Part shown: positions 17,319 to 25,279 of the stretch, one piece after another
Layout of the letters: each line of letters starts with the position of its first letter
How positions within the stretch are numbered: the stretch's first letter is position 1
Source of the DNA: Alicyclobacillus tolerans
GTDB lineage: Bacteria > Bacillota > Bacilli > Alicyclobacillales > Alicyclobacillaceae
Reading direction: 5' to 3'
Length of the DNA stretch: 36,770 nucleotides
Assembly: GCF_001447355.1 (NCBI RefSeq)
Contig: NZ_JXBW01000025.1
Span: forward strand, 1 to 36,770
The notes under the pieces: model-generated
The model's input: only the letters and a program-made list of their open reading frames with translations
Databases searched by the model: none
What the model was told of the DNA's origin: nothing
Made by a program: the position numbers and the translations under genes

Positions 17319-19625
17319 TCATGACGAACAAGCCACGCAGTCTTCCACTTCCACTGCTTTACTGCGCACATAGTAAACTGTCTTTAAACCCCGCTTCCAC
17401 GCCAACAAGTAGAGGTCCAAAAAAGCCTTCGCACTGATGTCAGGTGTGATGTACAGATTAAACGACTGACTCTGATCTACATGCCGCTGGCGCACCGCGC
17501 ACGCTTCGATACTCCAGCTCTGGTCAATGGTGTGCGCCTCTTTGTAGTACCAGAATGTGCGTTCGTTCAAATTCGGCGCCGTTTGCGGCACGACACCGTT
17601 TTTCTTCTCCTCGAGGAAGAAGCGCGCGAATACCGGATCGATCCCGGCGGTACTGCCCGCAATGAGGCTTGTGCTGCTCGTCGGCGCGATGGCGACAAGG
17701 TACGCATTGCGCACACCGTGGCGAGCAACTTGTGCGCGTAGCGTATCCCAATCCGGGCCACCCGGGCGGCTCCTGTAACCGCGCAGTTCGAAGTATTCGC
17801 CCGTCTCCCAATCAGATCCATGAAACAGTGGATACGGACCCTTTTCCTTTGCCAGTTCCAGCGATGCTTCAATTGCAAAGTAATTGATCCATTCGAAGAG
17901 CTCGTCGACATGCCGCAAGTGCTGCTCAGATTCCCAAACGAGCCCGTGTTCGGCGAGATATTGGTGATAGCCGCTGATGCCAAGGCCAACTGCCCTGTAC
18001 TTTCGATTCGTAATGGCCGCCTGTGCGACAGGGTAGTGATTGAGATCGATCACATTGTCCATCGCGCGAATTTGTCGGCGCACCGTCTCCCGTATCGACT
18101 CGCGATCACGACACCGCCCAAGGTTGAGCGAAGATAGATTACACACGACAAAATCGCCGGCTTGCTGCCGCACGGTGATGACATCGCCTTCGACAATCTC
18201 CTCACTTCGCCGCGATGGGCTCATGTTTTGCATAATTTCGGTACAAAGGTTGCTGCAATAAATCATGCCCGCGTGCTTGTTCGGGTTTAAGCGATTCGCC
18301 GCATCGCGGAAAAAGATAAATGGTGTGCCGGTCTCAAAGGCAGATTGCATAATTCGTTTCATGATCTCGATGGCAGGAATTTCGTTGCGAGGCAGGTTGG
18401 GATTGTTTACGCAAGCCTCGTATCTACGTTCAAACTCTTCGCCCCAAGCATCCTCCAACGAAAATCCCATCGCCTTTTGCACTTCGTACGGACAAAACAG
18501 ATGCCACATACCACGCTCTTCGACCCGGCGCATGAACAAATCGGGAATGCAGACACCTGGGAAAATATCGTGTGCTTTCATGCGCTCGTCGCCGTTGTTC
18601 GTGCGCAGTTGCAAAAAATCAAGAATGTCCTTGTGCCATACGTCCAGGTAAACAGCCGCTGCACCGCTGCGCATGCCTAATTGATTACAGCTAACAGCCG
18701 TATTATTAAAGTTCCGAATCCAGGGAACCACGCCACCGCTGGCGCCAGGATGGTTGCGGATAGCCGATCCGCGCGCGCGAATTTTGCCAACGTAAATGCC
18801 CATGCCGCCGCCGAATTTCGAAACTCTCGCAAAAGCCTCATCTGTCGCGTAGATGCTGACGAGATCATCCTCGGGCATGTCGATGAAACAGGAACTCAAT
18901 TGATGGAACGGTTTGCGCGCATTGCTGAGCGTCGGTGTTGCAACGGTCGCCTGTAACGTCGACAGCATGTCGTAGAAACGTTTCGCCCAGTGGAGCCTGT
19001 CCTGTTCCTTCATCGCCAGGTGCATAGCCACGCCCATGAATAGTTCTTGAGGCAGTTCCATGATGCCACCGGCGAGATTGCGCATGGCATAACGATCCAT
19101 GAGTTGTTTTAGACCAACGTAGTTAAACAAGTAGTCCCGCTCGGGCTTGATATAGGCGGCCAGTTCCTTGATTTCTTCCACACTGAAGTGCTCGCGTACA
19201 TAGGTGCCATAGCGTCCAATTCGTTCAAGCTGTTCTATCAATTCGTGGAAATCCCCATAACCGATAGAGTCGTATCCGCGATTGCGTCCCGCCTGCTTGT
19301 AGCAATCAAATAACAGGAGGCGTGCAGCGACAAACTGCCATTTCGGTTCATTCACATTTGTCATCTCTACGGCTGCCTGGATTGCAATCTTGGCAATCTC
19401 AGACGTCGCCATGCCGTCGCGCAGCTGCGGGTAAATCGCCTGCGCCAAGCTTTCTGGATCATACCCGTCGACTTGTGCGCATCCACGCTCGAGAAATGTA
19501 TAAAATTTCTTCGGGTCGAATCCTGCCTCCCCGCCGTTGTACTTGTACACGCGATATGACGCAAGCCGCTCGGTCCATTCTTCCCTCTCCATTTGCGCCA
19601 CACCGGTCGCGCTTTGTTCCGTCAT
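17319..19625 (-). CDS. nrdA: Class I ribonucleotide reductase large (R1, alpha) subunit NrdA
   Basis: 768 residues. The catalytic subunit that converts NDPs to dNDPs. Residues 24-107 resemble an ATP-cone (YRVYKYNGGEAGFDPKKF ... PKWQFVAARL), the allosteric activity domain. Active-site residues seen: Cys246 in HQLSSCFID, Asn459/Cys461/Glu463 in SNLCTEI (thiyl radical site), Cys495 in FVVCNLSSLN, the paired tyrosines of the radical path near KTVYYVRS, and the redox-relay cysteines Cys763/Cys766 in the tail DCVACSS. GAGGAGCGG precedes ATG 19625. First gene of the operon, directly behind a cobalamin riboswitch and an NrdR-box promoter, so expression should fall when B12 or dNTP/ATP is plentiful. 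Confidence 0.95.
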   Translation of the reverse strand: MTEQSATGVAQMEREEWTERLASYRVYKYNGGEAGFDPKKFYTFLERGCAQVDGYDPESLAQAIYPQLRDGMATSEIAKIAIQAAVEMTNVNEPKWQFVAARLLLFDCYKQAGRNRGYDSIGYGDFHELIEQLERIGRYGTYVREHFSVEEIKELAAYIKPERDYLFNYVGLKQLMDRYAMRNLAGGIMELPQELFMGVAMHLAMKEQDRLHWAKRFYDMLSTLQATVATPTLSNARKPFHQLSSCFIDMPEDDLVSIYATDEAFARVSKFGGGMGIYVGKIRARGSAIRNHPGASGGVVPWIRNFNNTAVSCNQLGMRSGAAAVYLDVWHKDILDFLQLRTNNGDERMKAHDIFPGVCIPDLFMRRVEERGMWHLFCPYEVQKAMGFSLEDAWGEEFERRYEACVNNPNLPRNEIPAIEIMKRIMQSAFETGTPFIFFRDAANRLNPNKHAGMIYCSNLCTEIMQNMSPSRRSEEIVEGDVITVRQQAGDFVVCNLSSLNLGRCRDRESIRETVRRQIRAMDNVIDLNHYPVAQAAITNRKYRAVGLGISGYHQYLAEHGLVWESEQHLRHVDELFEWINYFAIEASLELAKEKGPYPLFHGSDWETGEYFELRGYRSRPGGPDWDTLRAQVARHGVRNAYLVAIAPTSSTSLIAGSTAGIDPVFARFFLEEKKNGVVPQTAPNLNERTFWYYKEAHTIDQSWSIEACAVRQRHVDQSQSFNLYITPDISAKAFLDLYLLAWKRGLKTVYYVRSKAVEVEDCVACSS

Positions 19626-19652
19626 GATCTATCCGCTCCTCATCGCTTTCAT

Positions 19653-19685
19653 AGAAAAACCCTGTTCCCATCAAGGAACAGGGTT
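19653..19685 (-). terminator. Riboswitch-controlled intrinsic terminator before nrdA
   Basis: AACCCTGTTCC and GGAACAGGGTT pair perfectly (19658-19668 with 19675-19685) around a 6-base loop, followed on the minus strand by TTTCTATG; adjacent A/T bases give a run of five T. It lies between the cobalamin aptamer and the nrdA ribosome site, so it is the likely expression platform of the switch. Confidence 0.85.
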
Positions 19686-19793
19686 CGACATTCTAAAACT
19701 ACGGTTTTGATTCGAGCTAAGCCAAAGCACTCGAACCACGTGTTTTTACGTCCATCGCCCCTTCCCAATCCCTCGTGGGAGTGATGCACAACC

Positions 19794-19963
19794 AATCCTG
19801 GCAGGTCTCCGGACTGAGTCTCATCTGTGCTAGCGCCTTCCCCCATCAAGGACGGAGTGGCTGGCTGAGAGCCATAGCTTGCACATCGAACATCACCGTG
19901 GCGAGGACCGTTCCAGCTTTCCACTGGATTCCCTTTTCACTCGCAATTGCGAGCACCAGGATT
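19794..19963 (-). ncRNA. Cobalamin (B12) riboswitch aptamer upstream of nrdA
   Basis: On the minus strand the RNA closes with P1 AATCCTGG / CCAGGATT (19963-19956 with 19801-19794). Inside are the conserved stretches GGGAATCCAGTG, then CGGTCC with TCGCCACGGTGA, GGGGGAAGGCG, and near the 3' end AGTCCGGAGACCTGCC, which matches the B12 box. An extra hairpin (CTCGCAATTGCGAG) stands where P2 is expected. This is an adenosylcobalamin-type architecture and continues into a terminator before nrdA. Ligand binding should stop transcription of nrdA-nrdB-cbiP-cbiB-cobD. Confidence 0.92.
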
Positions 19964-19991
19964 CGTCTATGTAATTGTGGTTTGCAGAATG

Positions 19992-20020
19992 AGATTAACA
20001 CTAGATATAGTGTTTGACAA
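19992..20020 (-). promoter_or_regulatory. nrdA operon promoter with NrdR box in the spacer
   Basis: Minus strand: -35-like TTGTCA (20020-20015), 17 bp, -10-like TAATCT (19997-19992). The palindrome ACACTATATCTAGTGT (19998-20013) fills the spacer and matches the NrdR-box consensus at 15 of 16 positions by my comparison. A second, degraded copy (ACACATATATACCGCA) lies 40 bp upstream, about four helical turns away. NrdR represses RNR genes in response to ATP/dATP. The palindrome is convincing; the -10 is weak. Confidence 0.7.
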
Positions 20021-20069
20021 GTCTCGACAACCAAGTTTGCGGTATATATGTGTAAACATGCGAACGACG

Positions 20070-20100
20070 AAGCGCGAGCGGGACAGTTCCGCTCGCGCTT
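20070..20100 (-). terminator. Terminator hairpin at the end of the fatty-acid operon
   Basis: AAGCGCGAGCGG pairs perfectly with CCGCTCGCGCTT (12 bp, 7-base loop) just after the thioesterase stop. The minus-strand tail (CGTCGTTCG) is only moderately T-rich, but position and stem strength fit a terminator that insulates the nrdA promoter. Confidence 0.6.
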
Positions 20101-20122
20101 GTGGACAACGCAACATATGGCA

Positions 20123-20551
20123 TTACTTCGATTTGTGTAGGACGCGGAACGTGCCCGTGGCAAATGCGCATAACCTGCCATCATCGCTATGAACATGTCC
20201 CTCTACCGTCATCGTGCGCCCGCCGCGGTGGACAAAGGCAGCCTTCGCACGCAGTGTACCTTCCGAGACCGGTTCGGTGAAGTGTACGTTCAGGTTCGTG
20301 GTTACAACTGGATCCTCTGGGTACTGCAAAATCACCAATACCCCCATCAACGAATCGAGCAACGTTGCATGAACGCCCCCGTGCAAGATACCTGCCACGT
20401 TGAGATGATGAGGACGTATCTCTAGTTCTGCTTCGATCTCGTTCTCTCCAATGGCGGTAACACGGATTCCCGTGTAATCGGAAAAAGTTCCCGCCGCCGT
20501 GCGCTCCAGAACCAGAGGATCAACGCCGTGCGGATTCATCGACGACCGCAT
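20123..20551 (-). CDS. PaaI-like hotdog-fold acyl-CoA thioesterase
   Basis: 142 residues with a single hotdog domain. The PaaI/YdiI-type motif HLNVAGILHGGVHATLLDSLMGV carries the His-Gly-Gly helix start and the catalytic Asp. The following strands (VTTNLNVHFTEPVSEGTLRAKA) are typical. Such enzymes hydrolyse CoA thioesters; here it probably releases CoA from acyl-CoA intermediates or prevents CoA trapping during beta-oxidation. It starts 12 bp after fadD ends, with GGGGAGGA just before ATG 20551, so it is the sixth and last gene of the fatty-acid operon. Confidence 0.85.
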   Translation of the reverse strand: MRSSMNPHGVDPLVLERTAAGTFSDYTGIRVTAIGENEIEAELEIRPHHLNVAGILHGGVHATLLDSLMGVLVILQYPEDPVVTTNLNVHFTEPVSEGTLRAKAAFVHRGGRTMTVEGHVHSDDGRLCAFATGTFRVLHKSK

Positions 20552-20563
20552 CTCATCCTCCCC

Positions 20564-22201
20564 TTATGCATTTTGTTTGCTTTCTTCGGTAAGTTCGCGG
20601 CGTAAAATCTTGCCCACTGCGGACTTCGGTAGGAATTCTCGAAATTCGTAGGACCGCGGCACCTTATAGGCAGCCAAATTCGCTCGACACCATGCGTCCA
20701 TTTCTGCAGCCGTCACCTGCTGGCCCGGCTTGAGTTGAATAAACGCCTTGACCGTCTGCCCGCGATACGCATCCGTGACCCCGACCACGGCCGCTTCGGC
20801 GACCGCCGGATGCTCGTACAATATCTCTTCGATCTCGCGCGGATAAATGTTATAACCGCCCGCGATGATGACATCCTTTTTGCGATCGACGATATAGAAA
20901 AAGCCGTTCTCATCCATCTTACCAATATCTCCTGTAAAGAGCCAGCCATCGCGGAGGACGGAAGCGGTTTCAGCAGGCTTATTCCAATAGCCCTTCATCA
21001 CCTGCGGACCGCGTACCACCAGTTCACCGATTTCCCCTGTCGCCACATCGTTTCCATTTTCGTCGACAATGCGCGCCTCCGTGTCAGGAAATGGGATACC
21101 GATTGAACCATTTTTACGCTCGCCCCAGAAGTTGTTCGCATGCGTGATTGGCGAAGCTTCTGTCAAGCCATAGCCCTCCACCAGTTTGCCGCCGGTCAAA
21201 CGTTCAAACTGCGCTTGCACTTCGAGTGGCAATGGAGCGGCTCCACTCACGCATATTTCGATTGACGAAAGATCATACTGGCCGACGTCAGGGTGATTCA
21301 TGAGCGCAATGTACATGGTCGGCGTCCCCGGAAAGACGGTTGGCTTAAATTCATGGATGAAGCCCAGCACGTCTTTCGCTTGAAATCTAGGCACGAGAAT
21401 CAGCATGCCCGCCTTATACATCGCTTGATTCATCAAAACGGTCATACCAAAGACATGGAAGAAAGGCAAAGCTCCCAAGTATCGTTCTTGACCATCCCGC
21501 AATTTATACGACCACAGGGCACTTTGTATCGTATTGGCAACCAGATTCAGATGCGTCAACATTGCTCCTTTGGCGACGCCCGTCGTTCCGCCCGTATACT
21601 GAATCAGCGCAATATCCTCCGCCGCGTCGATCTCGATCTGCGGTAGCTCCGAAGCACCTTGCCGAAGTAGGATTTGCCACAATATGACGCCGTTTTGCTC
21701 TGTAAGCGATGGGGATTCGCCAAGCGGCGTCCCTGACGGCAGATAGTCTCGCATCGATGCTACAATGACGTGCTGTAGATCCGTTTCGTGCCGAATGTGC
21801 TCAACCTTTGGGCACAACTCGTCGAGCGTGACCAACGCCTTTGCACCGCAGTCCTGCAACTGGTGTTTCAGCTCTCGCTCGGTATACATCGGGTTGTTTT
21901 GGACGACCACGAGACCTGCCAGCAAGGCACCATAATAGGCGATTACGGCTTGTGGGCAATTGGGCAACATGATGGCGAGCCGCTCCCCCTTGGCAAGGGG
22001 GAGTGCTCGCACGGCATTGGCAAAACGACAGCAAGCGTCAAGGAGTTCGCGGTAGCTCATCGTATGTCCGAAGAACCAGATAGCCGGGTTGTTCGGAAAC
22101 CGTTGCGCGGAGTGAACGAGGAAAGACGCCAAGTTTTCCTCAGGGTACGCAAACGAGCTTGGGACTTCCTCGGGATAATGTGCTAACCAAGTTTTCTCCA
22201 T
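20564..22201 (-). CDS. fadD: Long-chain fatty acid-CoA ligase (AMP-forming)
   Basis: 545 residues, ANL superfamily. It activates free fatty acids to acyl-CoA with ATP. Motifs: A3 YTGGTTGVAKGAM (202-214), the PGTPTMY block, VEGYGLTEASP (A5), GWLFTGDIGKMDENGFFYIVDRKKD (A7/A8) and the catalytic Lys near the C-terminus in KSAVGKILRREL. The length agrees with LcfA/LcfB-type enzymes. It lies between the acyl-CoA dehydrogenase (29 bp upstream) and the thioesterase (12 bp downstream). It supplies the substrate for the dehydrogenase encoded just before it. Confidence 0.92.
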   Translation of the reverse strand: MEKTWLAHYPEEVPSSFAYPEENLASFLVHSAQRFPNNPAIWFFGHTMSYRELLDACCRFANAVRALPLAKGERLAIMLPNCPQAVIAYYGALLAGLVVVQNNPMYTERELKHQLQDCGAKALVTLDELCPKVEHIRHETDLQHVIVASMRDYLPSGTPLGESPSLTEQNGVILWQILLRQGASELPQIEIDAAEDIALIQYTGGTTGVAKGAMLTHLNLVANTIQSALWSYKLRDGQERYLGALPFFHVFGMTVLMNQAMYKAGMLILVPRFQAKDVLGFIHEFKPTVFPGTPTMYIALMNHPDVGQYDLSSIEICVSGAAPLPLEVQAQFERLTGGKLVEGYGLTEASPITHANNFWGERKNGSIGIPFPDTEARIVDENGNDVATGEIGELVVRGPQVMKGYWNKPAETASVLRDGWLFTGDIGKMDENGFFYIVDRKKDVIIAGGYNIYPREIEEILYEHPAVAEAAVVGVTDAYRGQTVKAFIQLKPGQQVTAAEMDAWCRANLAAYKVPRSYEFREFLPKSAVGKILRRELTEESKQNA

Positions 22202-22230
22202 GAGCTCACCATCCTCTCAAACCGATCGCG

Positions 22231-24012
22231 TCAGCATACGTATTGTTCTGCGTCGACCACGGAACGGCCAATTTCGCGTTCTAGGCCGATGATGTCGAGC
22301 TCTGTGCGGCGCGCAAGCCGTTTGACCACCGACAACTGCATGCGCAAGGCATCTCCTTGCTCGACGCGCGCCAAGCATTCCTTCGCCAACCGCTCGATCT
22401 CGCCCAAGGATTCGTACGCAAACGCCTTGGTCATCGCGATCGCGTTCGCACACGCGCCTTCGCCTGCGCGCTCGACATGCTGCATCGTGCGCAACCACGC
22501 GCTTTCCATGGCAAACGTCAGGATGGCAATGTCTGCGAGGTTGGAGAGCACCTCTTGCTCTTCGTCAACCCGTTGTTGAAATGCCTGTGCAGCAAGCCCA
22601 CCCACCATGAGGAAGATGCGCTTCGCATTGGCGATGTACTGGGCCTCTTCGGCGAGCGTTCCTTCTGGTGTCGAGAGCGTCGGCGTCATCTGCATCAACT
22701 CTGCCTGCAGGGCCTGTGCCTTTTGTAAGAGTGGCAGTTCACCCTTCATGGCACGGCGCAGCATCGTTCCAGGAATCAATAGGCGGTTGATTTCGTTGGT
22801 TCCTTCGAAAATGCGGTTGATCCGCGAGTCGCGATACATGCGTTCGACCTTGTACTCTTTGATAAAGCCGTAACCGCCATGAATCTGCAACGCTTCGTCG
22901 ACGACATAGTCGAGCGTCTCCGAAGCAAACACTTTGTTGATGGAGCACTCAATGGCGTACTCGGCGATGGCCTTTGCCGACAGCATGCCTGCGTTTGGCC
23001 CTGTTATATCGACATCCGCCAAGGCCGCATCGAGCAGGCCTGCTGTACGATAGACCACACTTTCAAGCACGAATGTCCGCGTGTTCATGCGCGCAAGCTT
23101 TTGCTGAATCAATGGGAACGAGGAAATCTTGCGTCCAAATTGCTGGCGTTCATTCGCGTAATGAGCTGCCAATTCGATAGCATCCTTCGATCCGCCAACA
23201 GCACCCGCAGCCAACTTGAAACGTCCGATATTCAGAATGTTGAACGCGATCTGGTGGCCTTTGCCGACCTCGTACAACAAATTTTCAACCGGCACATGGA
23301 CATCTTCGAGGATCAACTGGCGAGTTGACGATCCCTTAATACCCATCTTCTGCTCTTCAGGACCGACGCTTACGCCAGGCATCGTGCGTTCGACAATAAA
23401 GGTGCTAAACAGTTTCCCATCGACTTTTGCGTACACGACGAATACGTCCGCAAAACCAGCGTTCGTGATGAACTGTTTGGTGCCATTTAAAATGTAATAC
23501 TTGCCGTCCTCCGACAAGCGCGCCGTCGTCTTCGCGCCCAGCGCATCCGAACCTGACGAAGGCTCCGTCAAACAGTACGCGGCAATCCATTCACCGGTGG
23601 CGAGCTTCGGCAAGTACTTCTGCTTTTGCTGTTCATTGCCAAAGTAGACAATCGGCAACGTGCCAATGCCTGTGTGCGCACCGAGCGAAAGCCCGAACGA
23701 TCCTGCCTTTGACACCCGCTCGTTGATGAGCGTTGCGCTCATTTTATCGAGGCCAAGACCACCGTATGCTTCTGGAATTTCTGTCGACAATAAGCCGATT
23801 TCGCCGGCTTTGCGCAACAGTTTGACGGTCAGCTCATAGTCCAAGCCTTCAATTTGCTCCTGATGCGGGGAGACCTCTGCCTCGACAAAACTGGTTGTCG
23901 TCTCGGCGATCATGCGTTGCTCGTCCGTCAACGATTCCGGAGTAACAATGGAATTCGGATCGGTATCTTCAATAATAAATCCGCCGCCAATCGCAAGTGT
24001 CTTGTTTGCCAT
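22231..24012 (-). CDS. fadE: Acyl-CoA dehydrogenase (FadE/VLCAD-like, with C-terminal extension)
   Basis: 593 residues, longer than the roughly 380-residue short-chain enzymes because of a C-terminal helical extension (about 400-593), as in VLCAD/ACAD9 and B. subtilis FadE. Domains: N-terminal helical, middle beta domain with YCLTEPSSGSDA, and C-terminal helical domain with GGYGFIKEYKVERMYRDSRI followed by FEGTNEINR, where the catalytic Glu is expected. It oxidises acyl-CoA to trans-2-enoyl-CoA and passes electrons to ETF, encoded by the divergent etfBA. AAAGGAGAGGG precedes ATG 24012. It lies 51 bp after the thiolase gene. Confidence 0.94.
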   Translation of the reverse strand: MANKTLAIGGGFIIEDTDPNSIVTPESLTDEQRMIAETTTSFVEAEVSPHQEQIEGLDYELTVKLLRKAGEIGLLSTEIPEAYGGLGLDKMSATLINERVSKAGSFGLSLGAHTGIGTLPIVYFGNEQQKQKYLPKLATGEWIAAYCLTEPSSGSDALGAKTTARLSEDGKYYILNGTKQFITNAGFADVFVVYAKVDGKLFSTFIVERTMPGVSVGPEEQKMGIKGSSTRQLILEDVHVPVENLLYEVGKGHQIAFNILNIGRFKLAAGAVGGSKDAIELAAHYANERQQFGRKISSFPLIQQKLARMNTRTFVLESVVYRTAGLLDAALADVDITGPNAGMLSAKAIAEYAIECSINKVFASETLDYVVDEALQIHGGYGFIKEYKVERMYRDSRINRIFEGTNEINRLLIPGTMLRRAMKGELPLLQKAQALQAELMQMTPTLSTPEGTLAEEAQYIANAKRIFLMVGGLAAQAFQQRVDEEQEVLSNLADIAILTFAMESAWLRTMQHVERAGEGACANAIAMTKAFAYESLGEIERLAKECLARVEQGDALRMQLSVVKRLARRTELDIIGLEREIGRSVVDAEQYVC

Positions 24013-24063
24013 CGCAAACCCTCTCCTTTATACGTACATAGTGGGATGTTGAAGCAAGTCGCT

Positions 24064-25248
24064 TTATGCCCGGTGTACTTCAAATACGCCGGCCGCACCC
24101 ATGCCGCCGCCGATGCACATCGACACGACGCCATAACCACCGCCGCGTCGGCGCAGTTCGTGAACGAGCGTCGCCGTCAGTTTGGCGCCCGTGCAGCCAA
24201 GTGGATGGCCTAGGGCGATGGCGCCACCGTTGACATTTACCTTCCCTGGGTCAATCTCAAGTGCACGCATCACTTGCAGGCATTGTGCAGCAAACGCTTC
24301 ATTGATTTCGAAAAGGTCGACATCGGCAAGTGAAATTCCGGCAAGCCTCAAGGCTTTCGGAATGGCCCCAACAGGACCGATGCCCATCACCGCCGGATCG
24401 CATCCGGTCACCGCAAAGCTGCGAAATGTCGCAAGTGGCTTTAGCCCGAGTGCCTGTGCGCGCTCGGCGCTCATGATGACAGCCGCCGCCGCGCCGTCGC
24501 TCATTTGCGACGAATTGCCGGCCGTCACGCTGCCACCCCGTGCAAACGCCGGTCGCAATGACGCCAATGCCTCTGGTGTCGTGTCCTTACGTACACCTTC
24601 ATCTTGTGTGACGTGAACATCGCGCGACCATGGCCGACCGTTGTCGTCGATGCCATACACCTTGGTATCAACTGGTGCAATTTCTTCATCGAATTTGCCA
24701 GCCTGCTGTGCAGCGTACGCCTTCTGGTGACTTTGATAGGAAAATTCGTCCTGATCATCGCGGCTGACCCCGAAGCGTCGGGCGACGTTTTCCGCGGTAT
24801 GCCCCATTGCAATGTAAACGTCGGGCATCTCGGTCAAGATCCCGGGATGCGGTGCCGGCTTAAAGCCGGTCATGGGCACGTGACTCATGCTCTCTACGCC
24901 GCCGCCAATGGCGACTTCCGCATGCCCGAGCATGACTCTTTCGGCCGCCTGCGCGATGGCTTGCAGCCCAGACGAGCAAAAGCGATTGACGGTGACCGCG
25001 GGCACGGATTGCGGCAAACCGCTGTACAGCGAAATGATGCGCGCGACGTTCAGACCTTGCTCGCCTTCCGGCATCGCACAACCGATGACGACATCCTCGA
25101 CCTCCGCCGGATCCAGCCCGGGAGCACGCGATAAAGCAGCCTGAATGGCCACTTTGCCTAAGTCTTCGACGCGCGTGTGCGCGAACAGACCGCGCTTCGC
25201 CTTGCCAACTGGCGTCCTCGCAACGGAAACAATCACTGCTTCCCGCAT
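24064..25248 (-). CDS. fadA: Acetyl-CoA C-acyltransferase (3-ketoacyl-CoA thiolase)
   Basis: 394 residues from the chosen start. The thiolase acyl-accepting Cys91 lies in VNRFCSSGLQAIA; the other active-site motifs are NVNGGAIALGHPLGCTGAK (His) and CIGGGMGAAGVF (Cys). It cleaves 3-ketoacyl-CoA to acetyl-CoA and a shortened acyl-CoA. The frame is open to 25437, but the extra N-terminus has no thiolase similarity. ATG 25248 has AAAGGAGAG upstream and begins with MREAVIVSVARTPVG, the usual start of the family. It follows the fadN-like gene by 31 bp and works on its product. Confidence 0.95.
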   Translation of the reverse strand: MREAVIVSVARTPVGKAKRGLFAHTRVEDLGKVAIQAALSRAPGLDPAEVEDVVIGCAMPEGEQGLNVARIISLYSGLPQSVPAVTVNRFCSSGLQAIAQAAERVMLGHAEVAIGGGVESMSHVPMTGFKPAPHPGILTEMPDVYIAMGHTAENVARRFGVSRDDQDEFSYQSHQKAYAAQQAGKFDEEIAPVDTKVYGIDDNGRPWSRDVHVTQDEGVRKDTTPEALASLRPAFARGGSVTAGNSSQMSDGAAAAVIMSAERAQALGLKPLATFRSFAVTGCDPAVMGIGPVGAIPKALRLAGISLADVDLFEINEAFAAQCLQVMRALEIDPGKVNVNGGAIALGHPLGCTGAKLTATLVHELRRRGGGYGVVSMCIGGGMGAAGVFEVHRA

Positions 25249-25279
25249 ATCTGTCACTCTCCTTTTTCCCAACACTTCA

